Below are positions 26,077 through 34,899 of a DNA stretch of 64,000 nt, in pieces. Source of the stretch: Erysipelothrix amsterdamensis (GTDB lineage: Bacteria; Bacillota_I; Bacilli_A; Erysipelotrichales; Erysipelotrichaceae); assembly GCF_940143175.1 (NCBI RefSeq), contig NZ_OW659496.1, forward strand, positions 1,488,001-1,552,000. Direction: 5' to 3'. Within the stretch, counting starts at the first letter, position 1; every line of letters begins with the position of its first letter. The notes beneath the pieces are model-generated. The model was not told the origin of the DNA. It was given only the letters and a program-made list of their open reading frames with translations, and ran no database searches. A program made the translations under genes and the position numbers.

Positions 26077-27081
26077 TTATAAGAGTTCTATTTTTCCCTT
26101 ACATGTGTCTAAAGTCTCATCATCCCAAAGACTCACTTGAACTTCACCAATATGAGCATTTCCTAATAACAACATACACATTCGGCTTTGACCAATTCCA
26201 CCACCAATTGTTAGTGGAAGCTCATCGTCTACAATCATCTTATGGAAATCATATTTTAAGCGATCTTCTTGATTTGCCTCTTTGAGTTGATACAACATCG
26301 CATCACGATCAACACGAATTCCCATACTTGATAATTCAAGTGCAATCCCAAGTGGTTCATGCCAGAACAATAAATCTCCGTTTAAAGACCAATCATCATA
26401 GTCCGGAGCGCGATTATCATGTGGTTTGCCACTCTTGAGTTTATCACCAATCTGAATGATAAACGTTGTGTGATGTTCCTTAACATATGCGTTCTCTCGT
26501 TCTTTAGAGCTTAGGTTTGGATACATGTCTTCCAATTCTTGACTCGTAATAAACGCAACATTAGAATCAATCATAACATCGACATCTTGATACTTTGTAT
26601 GCAAGCGACTTGAAGTCTCCACAATTGCATTCACAATACTTTGAACTGTATCCTTAAGATAATCAATTGTACGTTGTTCACGTGAAATTACACGTTCCCA
26701 ATCCCATTGATCTACATAGATTGAGTGAATGTTATCCAACTCTTCATCACGACGGATTGCATTCATATCCGTATAAAGACCGTTTCCTTCTCTAAAATCA
26801 TATTGATGCAACGCCATGCGTTTCCATTTTGCCAAGGAGTGTACTACTTCACCCTCTGCATCCAGCGAGGGAACGTCAAAACGAACAGGACGCTCCACAC
26901 CATTTAAGTCATCATTTAAACCCGAATTTCGTGCCACAAACAAAGGCGCAGAAACCCGTTTTAATTTTAAACTTCCTGTGAGCGCCTCTTCGAAGCAACG
27001 CTTAATAAAACCAATCGCAGTCTGTGTGTCATAAACACCAAGCCTGGACTGATACCCTTCTGGTACAATAGTTTTTTTCAT
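26077..27081 (-). CDS. asnA: Aspartate-ammonia ligase (asparagine synthetase A)
   Basis: ATP-dependent synthesis of asparagine from aspartate and ammonia. It has 334 residues from the ATG at 27081, where AAGGGGTG lies 5 nt upstream and the protein starts MKKTIVPEGYQSRL. The class II synthetase-like fold is recognised from APLFVARNSGLNDDLNG, YTDMNAIRRDEELDN, VDQWDWERVI and the C-terminal GGGIGQSRMCMLLLG motif 3. It is monocistronic; its terminator is split by IS copy 2. No T-box fits in the short upstream gap. Confidence 0.96.
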   Translation of the reverse strand: MKKTIVPEGYQSRLGVYDTQTAIGFIKRCFEEALTGSLKLKRVSAPLFVARNSGLNDDLNGVERPVRFDVPSLDAEGEVVHSLAKWKRMALHQYDFREGNGLYTDMNAIRRDEELDNIHSIYVDQWDWERVISREQRTIDYLKDTVQSIVNAIVETSSRLHTKYQDVDVMIDSNVAFITSQELEDMYPNLSSKERENAYVKEHHTTFIIQIGDKLKSGKPHDNRAPDYDDWSLNGDLLFWHEPLGIALELSSMGIRVDRDAMLYQLKEANQEDRLKYDFHKMIVDDELPLTIGGGIGQSRMCMLLLGNAHIGEVQVSLWDDETLDTCKGKIELL

Positions 27082-27166
27082 ATAAACACCCCTTATCATC
27101 TATTTGTACTGATGATAATTCTACCACACATAGATACGAAAAACTATGATCTACGACCATTTAGAG

Positions 27167-28306
27167 TCACGTTTTTACGTTCGCTTTTTGATGCGATCTT
27201 TTTTGAATCCAACTCATAAAATATACAGTTAACGGCACTGCAGCCATCATACCAATGGAACCAACAAGTGCTTGGAGTACTTCAACAGAAAACCATAAGC
27301 TATTGAGAATATAGGTACCACTTCGCTGATAGAGATTTAAGAGGATAATTGATGGCAAAGCGCCTCCAGTATACGCAAGGACAAGTGTTGTAACCATGGT
27401 TGAAATCGCATCAATGCCGACATTCATACCTGCTTTCACGAGATCTCGTTTCGGTAATGACGCTTCGATTTCTATCATCTCGCACATTGATGAAGCAATC
27501 GACATGGAAATATCCATCATGGCACCAAGACCTCCGATAATTACGGCACCAAATAGGATTTGATTTACATTGAAAGGCTGTTCGCGATTCATCATCGCTA
27601 TATACGAGTATTCTTCTGACGCTGCACCTCTAATCTTTAAAAAGAAGACTATCAACATTGCTGATAAGATTGCGATCAGAACACCACCTAGTGTTCCTAC
27701 AATCGAGGCCATTGTTTTCTTGGAGAATCCCGACAATGTGATAAATGATAGAAGAGTAATACAGAGCGCAACAACCAATACCAAAAGATACATATTTTGT
27801 TGAGCTAAAATACCTGGTATAAAGACGGTTCCCACTACAAAAACAGTTGACGCAAAAGAAATTAAGGTTTTTAATCCTTGTCTTCGTGCAATCAGTAATA
27901 AGAGGATACTAAATATCCCAATCACGACAAATACACGCATGCTGCGGGTTGGACCGTTGAGGGTGTACTGTACACCCTCATCATTGGTTGTTTGATTCAA
28001 CAGAACGGAGTCCCCTTTTTGTAACGGAAGAAGGGCTTGAGCCGTATTTTCACTCAAGGATTGTTCGATTGAGATTGTTTTATTGAGATAGGGAAAGGAT
28101 TCAGAATATACGTCTAAAAATAATTTTGTCATTTTAGAAGTCTCATCTTTTTCGGTTCGTACTTTAGTCACTGTACCTTGATACAAAGCCTCCTGTTTAC
28201 TCTCCAAAGACTGTGCCATAACGGCATGATTTTGAAAGTAAACACTTAATAACGAACATACGATAATGATTAATAGGATGACTCCGTGGGGTAGATATTT
28301 TCGCAT
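27167..28306 (-). CDS. YibE/F-like multi-pass membrane protein
   Basis: 379 residues. One N-terminal membrane segment, an extracytoplasmic beta-rich region (about 35-125, QGTVTKVRTEKDE onward), then seven or eight hydrophobic segments with YibE/F family features (GGLGAMMDISMSIASSMCEM, VNQILFGAVIIGGLG). Function unknown. The start is ATG at 28306, overlapping the upstream stop as TGATG; a TTG one codon earlier is possible. It is last in an operon after a ZnuA-like lipoprotein and an M23 peptidase. Confidence 0.85.
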   Translation of the reverse strand: MRKYLPHGVILLIIIVCSLLSVYFQNHAVMAQSLESKQEALYQGTVTKVRTEKDETSKMTKLFLDVYSESFPYLNKTISIEQSLSENTAQALLPLQKGDSVLLNQTTNDEGVQYTLNGPTRSMRVFVVIGIFSILLLLIARRQGLKTLISFASTVFVVGTVFIPGILAQQNMYLLVLVVALCITLLSFITLSGFSKKTMASIVGTLGGVLIAILSAMLIVFFLKIRGAASEEYSYIAMMNREQPFNVNQILFGAVIIGGLGAMMDISMSIASSMCEMIEIEASLPKRDLVKAGMNVGIDAISTMVTTLVLAYTGGALPSIILLNLYQRSGTYILNSLWFSVEVLQALVGSIGMMAAVPLTVYFMSWIQKRSHQKANVKT

Positions 28307-29709
28307 CAATATTCACCTCCGAGTGTGTATTGGTAGATCGTCATTGGATTTTCACGACAAGGTATACTTCGTCCATTAGTATCACAACGCATATTCCAGC
28401 CATTCCCCCAATAAGCACCACCAGTACCAAAGGTGACCGAACCATCCCATCGTTGATACACAGCTTCAATTGAATCCTCACCAAGATAGTAAAGTTCATG
28501 ATGTAAGTGCGGACCCATGGACAAACCCGAAGAACCCATTTGAGCTAACACTGTTCCCCCCGAAACGATATCACCAGGGGTTACATTCATACTACCTTCT
28601 TTTAGATGCGCAAACATCGCGCCATAAACAATACCATTGGTCTTAAAAATCATGGTAATATAATTACCAAATCCACCATTACAGGATCCATTTGGATAAG
28701 ATCCATAGGTTGGGCAGCCCCCGTTTACTGCGGTAATAAGTCCCGAGCCCGGTGCCAATATATTGAGACCGATTGATCCTGTAACAGAAGCCAAGTCTAC
28801 CCCCATATGACGGCCTCCCCAGGGATAGGTCCACGTTCCCGCCGATACCCAATACCCACTTTCAACCGGACGAATAAAGCCATTGGTTTCTTCTAAACTT
28901 GAAATACGACTTAACAATCGACTATCAAGGTCAATTTTTTCCTGGAGTTCGTCATATTGAAGTTCGAGCGCCTTATTCTTTTCCATTAAAGATGCAATCG
29001 TCTTTTTGACTTTTTCCATATATGTTTTCTTAATCGTTTCTTGTTCTTCAATGAGTTTATTCTTTTTTTCTAACTCACGTCGTTGATGGTTCAAGTGCTC
29101 TTTTTCTAAATCAAATACCTTCTTTGCTTGAATTAATTTATTAACGGTAATATCATTGCTTTCTTTGATACGTGCAATACCTTCGACACGGCGAATAAGG
29201 GAGACAAAATCTACGGCTGCAAAGACAAACTCTACAAGTGGATCTACATAAAGCTGTGATTGAGACGTCGCAATATTTTTCTTTACTTTTTCATTCAATA
29301 CATCGATTTCTTTTTGATAGACATCAATATTGATTTGCGTTTGTTTAATGTCTTCGTTGATTGCGGTGATTGAAGCCTTTAATTCCCGAGCTGTTGTAGA
29401 GAGCGCGTTAATTTCTTCTTGATACACCCGTATCGTTTCTTGTTGATTTTCAATCGAGGTACTAATATCGTCTTTTTGTTTTTCGATTTCTTTAAGACGC
29501 GTTTGGGAATCACTTATTTTTTGGTTGATATATTCTGTAAATTGACTGCATAAAGTTTCATGGTCACGTGATGCCTGACCTGAGCATAAGTCATGAAAAT
29601 ATGCTTCGTCTTTTTTAAAGTCATTTTCAGATAGTGCATGAATGGTCGAGGTTGAAAAAAAGAGTGCAAGCACTATGAGTATACTTGCACTCTTTCTTTT
29701 ATTAATCAT
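28306..29709 (-). CDS. Secreted M23 peptidase with coiled-coil region (paralogue A)
   Basis: 467 residues: signal peptide (1-25), a long EnvC-like coiled coil (about 50-270), then a C-terminal LytM/M23 zinc endopeptidase domain with HMGVDLA and GPHLHHELYYLG. These include the metal ligands expected of an active enzyme (H-x3-D and H-x-H). It probably cleaves peptidoglycan cross-bridges or regulates cell separation. The ATG overlaps the stop of the znuA-like gene by 1 nt (TAATG). The protein at 30811-32214 has the same length and layout, so these are duplicate genes. Confidence 0.92.
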   Translation of the reverse strand: MINKRKSASILIVLALFFSTSTIHALSENDFKKDEAYFHDLCSGQASRDHETLCSQFTEYINQKISDSQTRLKEIEKQKDDISTSIENQQETIRVYQEEINALSTTARELKASITAINEDIKQTQINIDVYQKEIDVLNEKVKKNIATSQSQLYVDPLVEFVFAAVDFVSLIRRVEGIARIKESNDITVNKLIQAKKVFDLEKEHLNHQRRELEKKNKLIEEQETIKKTYMEKVKKTIASLMEKNKALELQYDELQEKIDLDSRLLSRISSLEETNGFIRPVESGYWVSAGTWTYPWGGRHMGVDLASVTGSIGLNILAPGSGLITAVNGGCPTYGSYPNGSCNGGFGNYITMIFKTNGIVYGAMFAHLKEGSMNVTPGDIVSGGTVLAQMGSSGLSMGPHLHHELYYLGEDSIEAVYQRWDGSVTFGTGGAYWGNGWNMRCDTNGRSIPCRENPMTIYQYTLGGEY

Positions 29710-30632
29710 TAGAGCGACAAGCCCTCAACGAGACTTTCTAAGTTTTCATTCATGACTTTAAAATAATCATTTCCGTTTTCTAAATCTTGCTTTGATAAAC
29801 TCTCAAGTGTATTGAGCTTCAAGATTTTTACACCTGTTTCTTTGGATATCGTTTGGAGTAATTTATCATTACTGAGTGTTTCCATATAAATAGCCTTAAT
29901 GTTTTGACTCTTTATATACTGGATGGATTCATCAACTTGTTTTGCAGTTGGCTCACTACTTAAGAGACTTCCTGCGATTGCAACTTGTTCGATACCATAA
30001 GGTTCAAGCATATATCCATAGGCAGTATGATCCACGACAACTTCTTTATTTTTCACATTTCGTAACTTATTCTCAAAATCATTACTCAATGATTCAAATT
30101 CCGCACCAAAGCGTTTAAAGTTTTCTTCATAATAATCTTTGTTTTCGGGATCTACTTCCACAAATGCATCTTTAATATTTTTCATTTGTTGATAGGCGTT
30201 CATGGGATTCATCCAAATATGTGGATCGTATTCACCGTGATGATGATCGTGATCGTCATGATCATCATGGTCATGATGATCATGGCCTTCATGAAGGGTA
30301 ACCCCTTGGCTTGTATCCACGATCTTCAATTTATCATTTTTTACACTTTGTAATGTTTTAGGAGCCCATGCCTCAAAACCCGCTCCATTCATGATAAAAA
30401 CATCAGATTCTTGAATGCGAATAATGTCATTTGCACTGGGTTCATATCCATGTGCTTCCCCACCTTCAATGATATTTTGAACAGATACTTTGTCCCCTCC
30501 GACTTTTTGCGCAAAATCATAGAGTGGATAAAAACTTGTCATTACCTTTAATTTTCCAGATTCATCTTTTTTCTGTGACTGACACCCTGTAAGCATCATC
30601 AAGACTAATAACATTAAACCTAATTTTTTCAT
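29709..30632 (-). CDS. Zinc/manganese-binding lipoprotein, ZnuA/AdcA type
   Basis: 307 residues. Lipobox LTGC (Cys 17), cluster A-1 metal-binding protein fold (MTSFYPLYDFAQKVGG, PHIWMNPMNAYQQM, VDHTAYGYMLEPYG). A histidine/aspartate-rich loop at about 115-137 (HDHHDHDDHDDHDHHH) is the zinc-capturing feature of ZnuA/AdcA. No ATPase or permease partner lies nearby. It leads an operon with an M23 zinc peptidase and YibE/F. The upstream TGCGAAACGTTTGCA is nearly palindromic, but no clear Zur or AdcR box was recognised. Confidence 0.92.
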   Translation of the reverse strand: MKKLGLMLLVLMMLTGCQSQKKDESGKLKVMTSFYPLYDFAQKVGGDKVSVQNIIEGGEAHGYEPSANDIIRIQESDVFIMNGAGFEAWAPKTLQSVKNDKLKIVDTSQGVTLHEGHDHHDHDDHDDHDHHHGEYDPHIWMNPMNAYQQMKNIKDAFVEVDPENKDYYEENFKRFGAEFESLSNDFENKLRNVKNKEVVVDHTAYGYMLEPYGIEQVAIAGSLLSSEPTAKQVDESIQYIKSQNIKAIYMETLSNDKLLQTISKETGVKILKLNTLESLSKQDLENGNDYFKVMNENLESLVEGLSL

Positions 30633-30776
30633 TATAAATCCTCACCTTCGTGCCCTTGCAATTCCTAAATATGAATGATTTGGGTGTTACCCTAAATTCA
30701 CATTAGTTCGTTTAAATGCGAAACGTTTGCAACAAAAGAATAACTTTGTTCTTCTTTTTTGTCAATGGATATGTTC

Positions 30777-30807
30777 AAAAAAATAAAAAATCGAGATTTT
30801 CACTCGA
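30777..30807 (-). terminator. Terminator of the upstream M23 peptidase gene
   Basis: Minus strand TCGAG-tgaaaat-CTCGA then TTTTTTATTTTTTT, just after the stop codon. Confidence 0.8.
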
Positions 30808-30810
30808 CTT

Positions 30811-32214
30811 TTAATATTCTGCTTCATAGGTGTAATTAAATAGTTTCATGGGGTTTTCGCGACACGGTGCATCATGATTATTCATTTCACATCGTTTCTC
30901 CCAACCGTTACCCCAATTTGCACCACCCGTACCAAACGTGATGTTTCCATCCCATCGATCATATGCAGCCTCAATACTATCAGATCCAAGATAATAAATT
31001 TCAAGATGTAGGTGAGGACCAGAAGATAGTCCTGAAGATCCCATATTCGCAATCACATCACCTGCGCGAACCACAGAACCCGGTGACATCTTGAACGAAT
31101 TTTCTTCAAGATGCGCAAACAGCGCTCCATAAACCTTTCCATTCACACTAAACATCATTGTAAGATAATTACCCCATCCCCCATTACAATTTCCACGAGG
31201 ATAAGAACCATAGGTTGGACAGCCGCCTTGCGTTCCCGTAATTATTCCAGACCCGGGTGCTAAAATCTCCATTCCAACACGGGCATCAATATGCGCCAGA
31301 TCAACCCCCATATGACGACCACCCTTCGCATAATGCCACGTACCCGTTGATACCCAATAGTTCGACTTAAGCGGTCGTACAAATCCATTTTCATTAGGTA
31401 AATTACGCAAGTCTAAGAACAGTTTATTTTCAAAACTCAACTTTTCTTGAACCTCTTTACTTTGATCTTCAAGAACTTGATGTTTTGCCATTAACGATTG
31501 AATTAAATCTCGAACTTCCATCTGATAAACTTTAATGTCATGTTCCTCTTTTTTAACTGATGCTTCCTTCGCTTCCATTTGTTCCTTCTGAGAAAGTAAG
31601 TGTTCTTTCTCTTCATCAAAAGCCTTACGCGCTTCAATCAATTCATTAACGACCCCATCATTACTTTGCTTAATACGAGTTAAGCCTTCCATTCTTCGAA
31701 TCAAATCTACAAAATCTGCAGCACCAAATACAAACTCGATATAATTATTAACATAAAGCGAAGATTGCGAAGCGCGAATATTAAGCTTGACCTTTTCTTC
31801 CAATATTTTAATTTTTTTCTCAAACACTTCAATCTTAGCTTCCGTCTCAACAACATCAGCTTCGATCATTCGAATACTCTCTTGTATTTCTGTAACACGT
31901 TCTTTTAAAACAAGGATTTCTTTTTGATAAACCTCTAACAATTCATTATTATCTTCAATTTCTTCTAAAACAGTATCTTTCTGCTCACGAATACGTCGCA
32001 ATAAGGTTTCTGAGTCGGCAAGTTTTTCATTAATATATTCTGTGAATCCGGTACATTCGTCCTGATGATCACGAGCCTTAGCACCCGAACACAATTCATG
32101 ATAATACCCTTCATCACGCTCATAGTCTTTACGTGAAAAGGCATCGATGGGTTGAATACCAATCAATGCGAACACGAGAATAACATTAATACATTTTTTA
32201 AACCGAGATGCCAT
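30811..32214 (-). CDS. Secreted M23 peptidase with coiled-coil region (paralogue B)
   Basis: 467 residues, same architecture as the product of 28306-29709: signal peptide, coiled coil (about 55-275), C-terminal M23 domain with HMGVDLAH and GPHLHLEIYYLG. The N-terminal mature regions also align (CSG...RDH, FTEYIN). It has its own promoter region and terminator, so it is separately expressed. Likely a peptidoglycan endopeptidase or amidase activator. Confidence 0.92.
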   Translation of the reverse strand: MASRFKKCINVILVFALIGIQPIDAFSRKDYERDEGYYHELCSGAKARDHQDECTGFTEYINEKLADSETLLRRIREQKDTVLEEIEDNNELLEVYQKEILVLKERVTEIQESIRMIEADVVETEAKIEVFEKKIKILEEKVKLNIRASQSSLYVNNYIEFVFGAADFVDLIRRMEGLTRIKQSNDGVVNELIEARKAFDEEKEHLLSQKEQMEAKEASVKKEEHDIKVYQMEVRDLIQSLMAKHQVLEDQSKEVQEKLSFENKLFLDLRNLPNENGFVRPLKSNYWVSTGTWHYAKGGRHMGVDLAHIDARVGMEILAPGSGIITGTQGGCPTYGSYPRGNCNGGWGNYLTMMFSVNGKVYGALFAHLEENSFKMSPGSVVRAGDVIANMGSSGLSSGPHLHLEIYYLGSDSIEAAYDRWDGNITFGTGGANWGNGWEKRCEMNNHDAPCRENPMKLFNYTYEAEY

Positions 32215-32278
32215 GAATCTAAACCCCTCAAATCACTTTGTGAAACTTTCGTGAATATTATACCATAATTTATAATAA

Positions 32279-32301
32279 AACGATTGCCATTGGCAACCGT
32301 T
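32279..32301 (-). terminator. Terminator of the tyrosine phosphatase gene
   Basis: Minus strand AACGGTTGCC-aat-GGCAATCGTT then TTATT, overlapping the stop codon. Confidence 0.75.
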
Positions 32302-33058
32302 AGATTTCAATATAAATTTGTTTAAGTGTTTCCACATCTTCATCTGAAAGTAATAGACCTTTAGATACATAGGTTTCAAAGTCTCCGTAGATTTCTTGAA
32401 TCGCATCCCATGCTTCTTTGAGATAGTTTGTATCAACCGTCATGTATCCCCGAATATTATCTACTTGATCATCCGTTAGATTTTCTTTAACCTTAAATCC
32501 CGCCAATTCTTTTTCAACAAGTTCATGAGTCATCGTATTGGTTTCAAGGTAATCCGCTAAGATTGCTTCATCACTCGCACCCAATATTTTAAGAATTTGA
32601 GCCGCCGCAAAACCTGTTCGGTCCTTACCTGCCGTACAGTGAAAATAGAGAGATCCCTCTTTATTATTAAGGAGATATTTAAAAAATGTACGATACTCAT
32701 CACGAGCGTAGTGACTTTCCACGAACAATCGGTTTAAACCTTTCATGTGTTCCGTAGAAATTTCACGTCGATATTTGAGTGCCATTTTCTCCGGGTCTGC
32801 ATTTTGTTGTGCTTTGGTCATGATATCAAGATGAACATCTTCAACACCATCAATGACCATATTTGGCTTTTCTTCAATTTCACGATCAGATCGCAAATCA
32901 ATAACCGTTTTCAAGTGGTATTCATTGATGAGATGTGCAATTGTAGTCTCATCCAAATTATATAAGGGACCCCCTCTTAGAAGTTTATGGTATTTTACGT
33001 GGCCTCCCTTTACAGGAATCCCTCCTAAATCTCTAAAATTACGAATTTTATGATGCAT
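32300..33058 (-). CDS. Tyrosine/serine protein phosphatase, Tyr_phosphatase3 family
   Basis: 252 residues with the Cys-x5-Arg phosphatase loop HCTAGKDRTG (about 139-148) and the upstream conserved IDLRSDREIEEKP. The first segment, NFRDLGGIPVKGG, is typical of this family, which includes bacterial lipid or protein phosphatases such as LipA of Listeria. The substrate is unknown. An SD (AAGGAGGG) lies upstream. It is monocistronic, with an IS30-type element inserted upstream without touching the gene. Confidence 0.9.
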   Translation of the reverse strand: MHHKIRNFRDLGGIPVKGGHVKYHKLLRGGPLYNLDETTIAHLINEYHLKTVIDLRSDREIEEKPNMVIDGVEDVHLDIMTKAQQNADPEKMALKYRREISTEHMKGLNRLFVESHYARDEYRTFFKYLLNNKEGSLYFHCTAGKDRTGFAAAQILKILGASDEAILADYLETNTMTHELVEKELAGFKVKENLTDDQVDNIRGYMTVDTNYLKEAWDAIQEIYGDFETYVSKGLLLSDEDVETLKQIYIEI

Positions 33059-33141
33059 ATTTAAACCCTCCTTAGCTTTTATTATAAGGGTTTTATGTTT
33101 TCAAAGTAACGTTTGGTATCAATCTCTTTATTTTAGATATA

Positions 33142-33166
33142 AAAAACACCCGATACCGGGTGCTTT
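33142..33166. repeat. Left copy of a 25-bp terminator duplication flanking the IS30-type element
   Basis: Contains CACCCG-atac-CGGGTG with A and T runs. Identical to 34199-34223. Read as the left target duplication of the IS30-type insertion. Confidence 0.85.
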
Positions 33167-34198
33167 CCTAAATTCAAATCTCAACCGCACCACCCAAGGT
33201 GCGGTTGTTTTTGTATAATAAAAGGAGCCCACCCGACTAAAAGGAGCTCCCATATGAAGTATAAACAATTAGATAAAAAAATGAAAGACCAAATTGATAT
33301 TCTATTAAGCATCGGCTATTCTATGCGCAAGGCAGCACGTAAACTCAATATATCTCATTCTACGATTTCTAGATATAAAAATAATGTCTATAAGAAACGA
33401 ACGATTGATATCCGAGACAAATATTCCCACTTAATCGAATATCTGCATTCTCACTATGATCCTAAAGTTCATTCGGTAGAAGTATGTTTGAGTAACTATA
33501 AACGATATCATCCATATAAACCGTGTGTTACATCGCAGCAAGTCTATAACTGGATTAACCAAGGTAAACTTGATATAAAACCAAATAGAATGTGCTATAA
33601 ACGTCGAAAACGCAAAAAAAGAATTAGTGGAATGATGAATCATTTAAGATGGAACTTGGAAGAGAAAACGGTGCTTCCAATTAGCCTTAGACCTAAATAC
33701 ATTGAGGAACGTAACGAGATTGGTCATCTCGAAATCGACTCTATAATCGGTAAGAAACATGAATCTGCAGCAATTATATCCATTGTAGACCGCTGCTCAA
33801 GAATGACCTGGCTTATTAAAGCAGAATATCGATATGACTATTACACATCAAACTTAATTCGAAAATTTATTGAAGAGAATAATATAACAACCAAATCAAT
33901 AACAGTAGATAACGGACTTGAATTTAAAACACTAGGAATTACAGCCAAGCGGTTGGGTGTGAAACTATATAAGTGTGATCCATACTGTTCTTTTCAACGT
34001 GGAACCAATGAACGAGCGAATGCAATCGTTAGAAGGTTTATACCAAAAGGAAAATCAATGTATGATATAGCGCAACAATATCTTGATGATATTTGCTTCA
34101 AAATTAACTCAATGCCGCGAAAAATATTTGACTTCAAAACGGCCTATGAGATAGACTTTAATAAAAGTAAAAGTGGTGCGGTTGAGATTTGATAAAAG
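33167..34198 (+). mobile_element. IS30-family insertion sequence (1032 bp) with terminator duplication
   Basis: Twenty-base inverted repeats TCAAATCTCAACCGCACCAC at 33174-33193 and 34173-34192 enclose one DDE transposase gene. The element lies between two identical 25-bp copies of an intrinsic terminator. IS1630 of Mycoplasma fermentans, an IS30-type element, is known to target and duplicate inverted repeats in this way. Just inside the left end, AACCGCACC-acccaa-GGTGCGGTT-gttttt (33183-33211) could stop transcription entering from outside. A TATAAT follows at 33214-33219. Confidence 0.92.
33254..34192 (+). CDS. IS30-family transposase
   Basis: 312 residues: N-terminal HTH (KKMKDQIDILLSIGYSMRKA to ISHSTISRY, about 8-45), then the DDE integrase core with GHLEIDSIIG (first D), ITVDNGLEFK (second D) and GTNERANAIVRRF (E, then the IS30-typical region). 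SD AAAAGGAG lies 7 nt before the ATG. The stop codon lies in the right terminal repeat. Intact. Confidence 0.95.
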   Translation: MKYKQLDKKMKDQIDILLSIGYSMRKAARKLNISHSTISRYKNNVYKKRTIDIRDKYSHLIEYLHSHYDPKVHSVEVCLSNYKRYHPYKPCVTSQQVYNWINQGKLDIKPNRMCYKRRKRKKRISGMMNHLRWNLEEKTVLPISLRPKYIEERNEIGHLEIDSIIGKKHESAAIISIVDRCSRMTWLIKAEYRYDYYTSNLIRKFIEENNITTKSITVDNGLEFKTLGITAKRLGVKLYKCDPYCSFQRGTNERANAIVRRFIPKGKSMYDIAQQYLDDICFKINSMPRKIFDFKTAYEIDFNKSKSGAVEI

Positions 34199-34223
34199 AA
34201 AAACACCCGATACCGGGTGCTTT
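34199..34223 (-). terminator. Terminator of the downstream lipoprotein gene, right copy of the 25-bp duplication
   Basis: Minus strand CACCCG-gtat-CGGGTG followed by TTTTT, directly after the stop of the gene at 34229-34675. Identical to 33142-33166. Confidence 0.85.
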
Positions 34224-34228
34224 TTATA

Positions 34229-34675
34229 TTATTTTCCTGAACAGCTGAATGAACCTTCTGATTCAAGAACTGCTTTAACAGCATCAACGCTTAAGTCTTC
34301 TTGATCAAGAATAATTTTTTGACCAGACTTGTTTAGGTATGAGAAATATTTTTCTAATTGAGTACCTTTAGCAACTGCAAGATCAACAGTTGTTTTAACT
34401 GTGATTGCGGTATCGGATTTCTCATATTCAAAGGTAACACCATCCGTTACTTTTGATTCAGCGAATTGCTTATACAAGTCATCATAGGTATTCATTTGAG
34501 TTGCTTTATCCATTTGGATTACGGTTTCTTCTTCTAAACCAACAACCTCAGAATTTTTCACATCCAACTTAAGTGTACGTTTAATGCCATCAGCTTCTAC
34601 TGTACAAACGTTCTTATTTGCGGAACATCCAACAAGTACAAGTGAAAATAATACTGCTACAATTATTTTTTTCAT
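34229..34675 (-). CDS. Lipoprotein, YehR/DUF1307-like
   Basis: 148 residues: signal peptide with lipobox LVGC (Cys 17), then a single mixed alpha/beta domain. The pattern VCTVEADGIKRTLKLDV and the C-terminal LDQEDLSVDAVKAVLESEG resemble the YehR (DUF1307) lipoproteins of unknown function. It carries three further cysteines. It is monocistronic with a terminator immediately after the stop codon. The family assignment is from memory of the pattern and is moderate. Confidence 0.7.
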   Translation of the reverse strand: MKKIIVAVLFSLVLVGCSANKNVCTVEADGIKRTLKLDVKNSEVVGLEEETVIQMDKATQMNTYDDLYKQFAESKVTDGVTFEYEKSDTAITVKTTVDLAVAKGTQLEKYFSYLNKSGQKIILDQEDLSVDAVKAVLESEGSFSCSGK

Positions 34676-34844
34676 TTCCTTCTCCTTTTAACCGTATAAA
34701 TCATATCATAGATTTAGTTTTACGGAATGAAATTTTATTAAAAATCAACATAATTTTGAAATGTTTATACACTAATCCACTTCAATTCGTACATAATATA
34801 AATATCTTTTCCTCTTGTGTTATTTTTCTTGCTTTACGGTAATG

Positions 34845-34886
34845 TAAACGCTATTATAAATTCAGGCGTACTATTGCAAGTAGTAC
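34845..34886 (+). promoter_or_regulatory. Promoter and operator candidate for the FtsX-like ABC operon
   Basis: TTGCTT, 17-bp spacer, TATTAT, with TTTAC-ggtaat-GTAAA in the spacer region. Downstream lies the perfect inverted repeat GTACTA-ttgcaag-TAGTAC (34868-34886), just before the SD. The position suits a repressor site. Confidence 0.5.
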
Positions 34887-34899
34887 AGTAGGAGGTATC

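Noticed and set aside
30633-30810. Zur or AdcR box before the zinc-binding lipoprotein gene
   Set aside because: Only a near-palindrome TGCGAAACGTTTGCA was seen; it matches neither known consensus.
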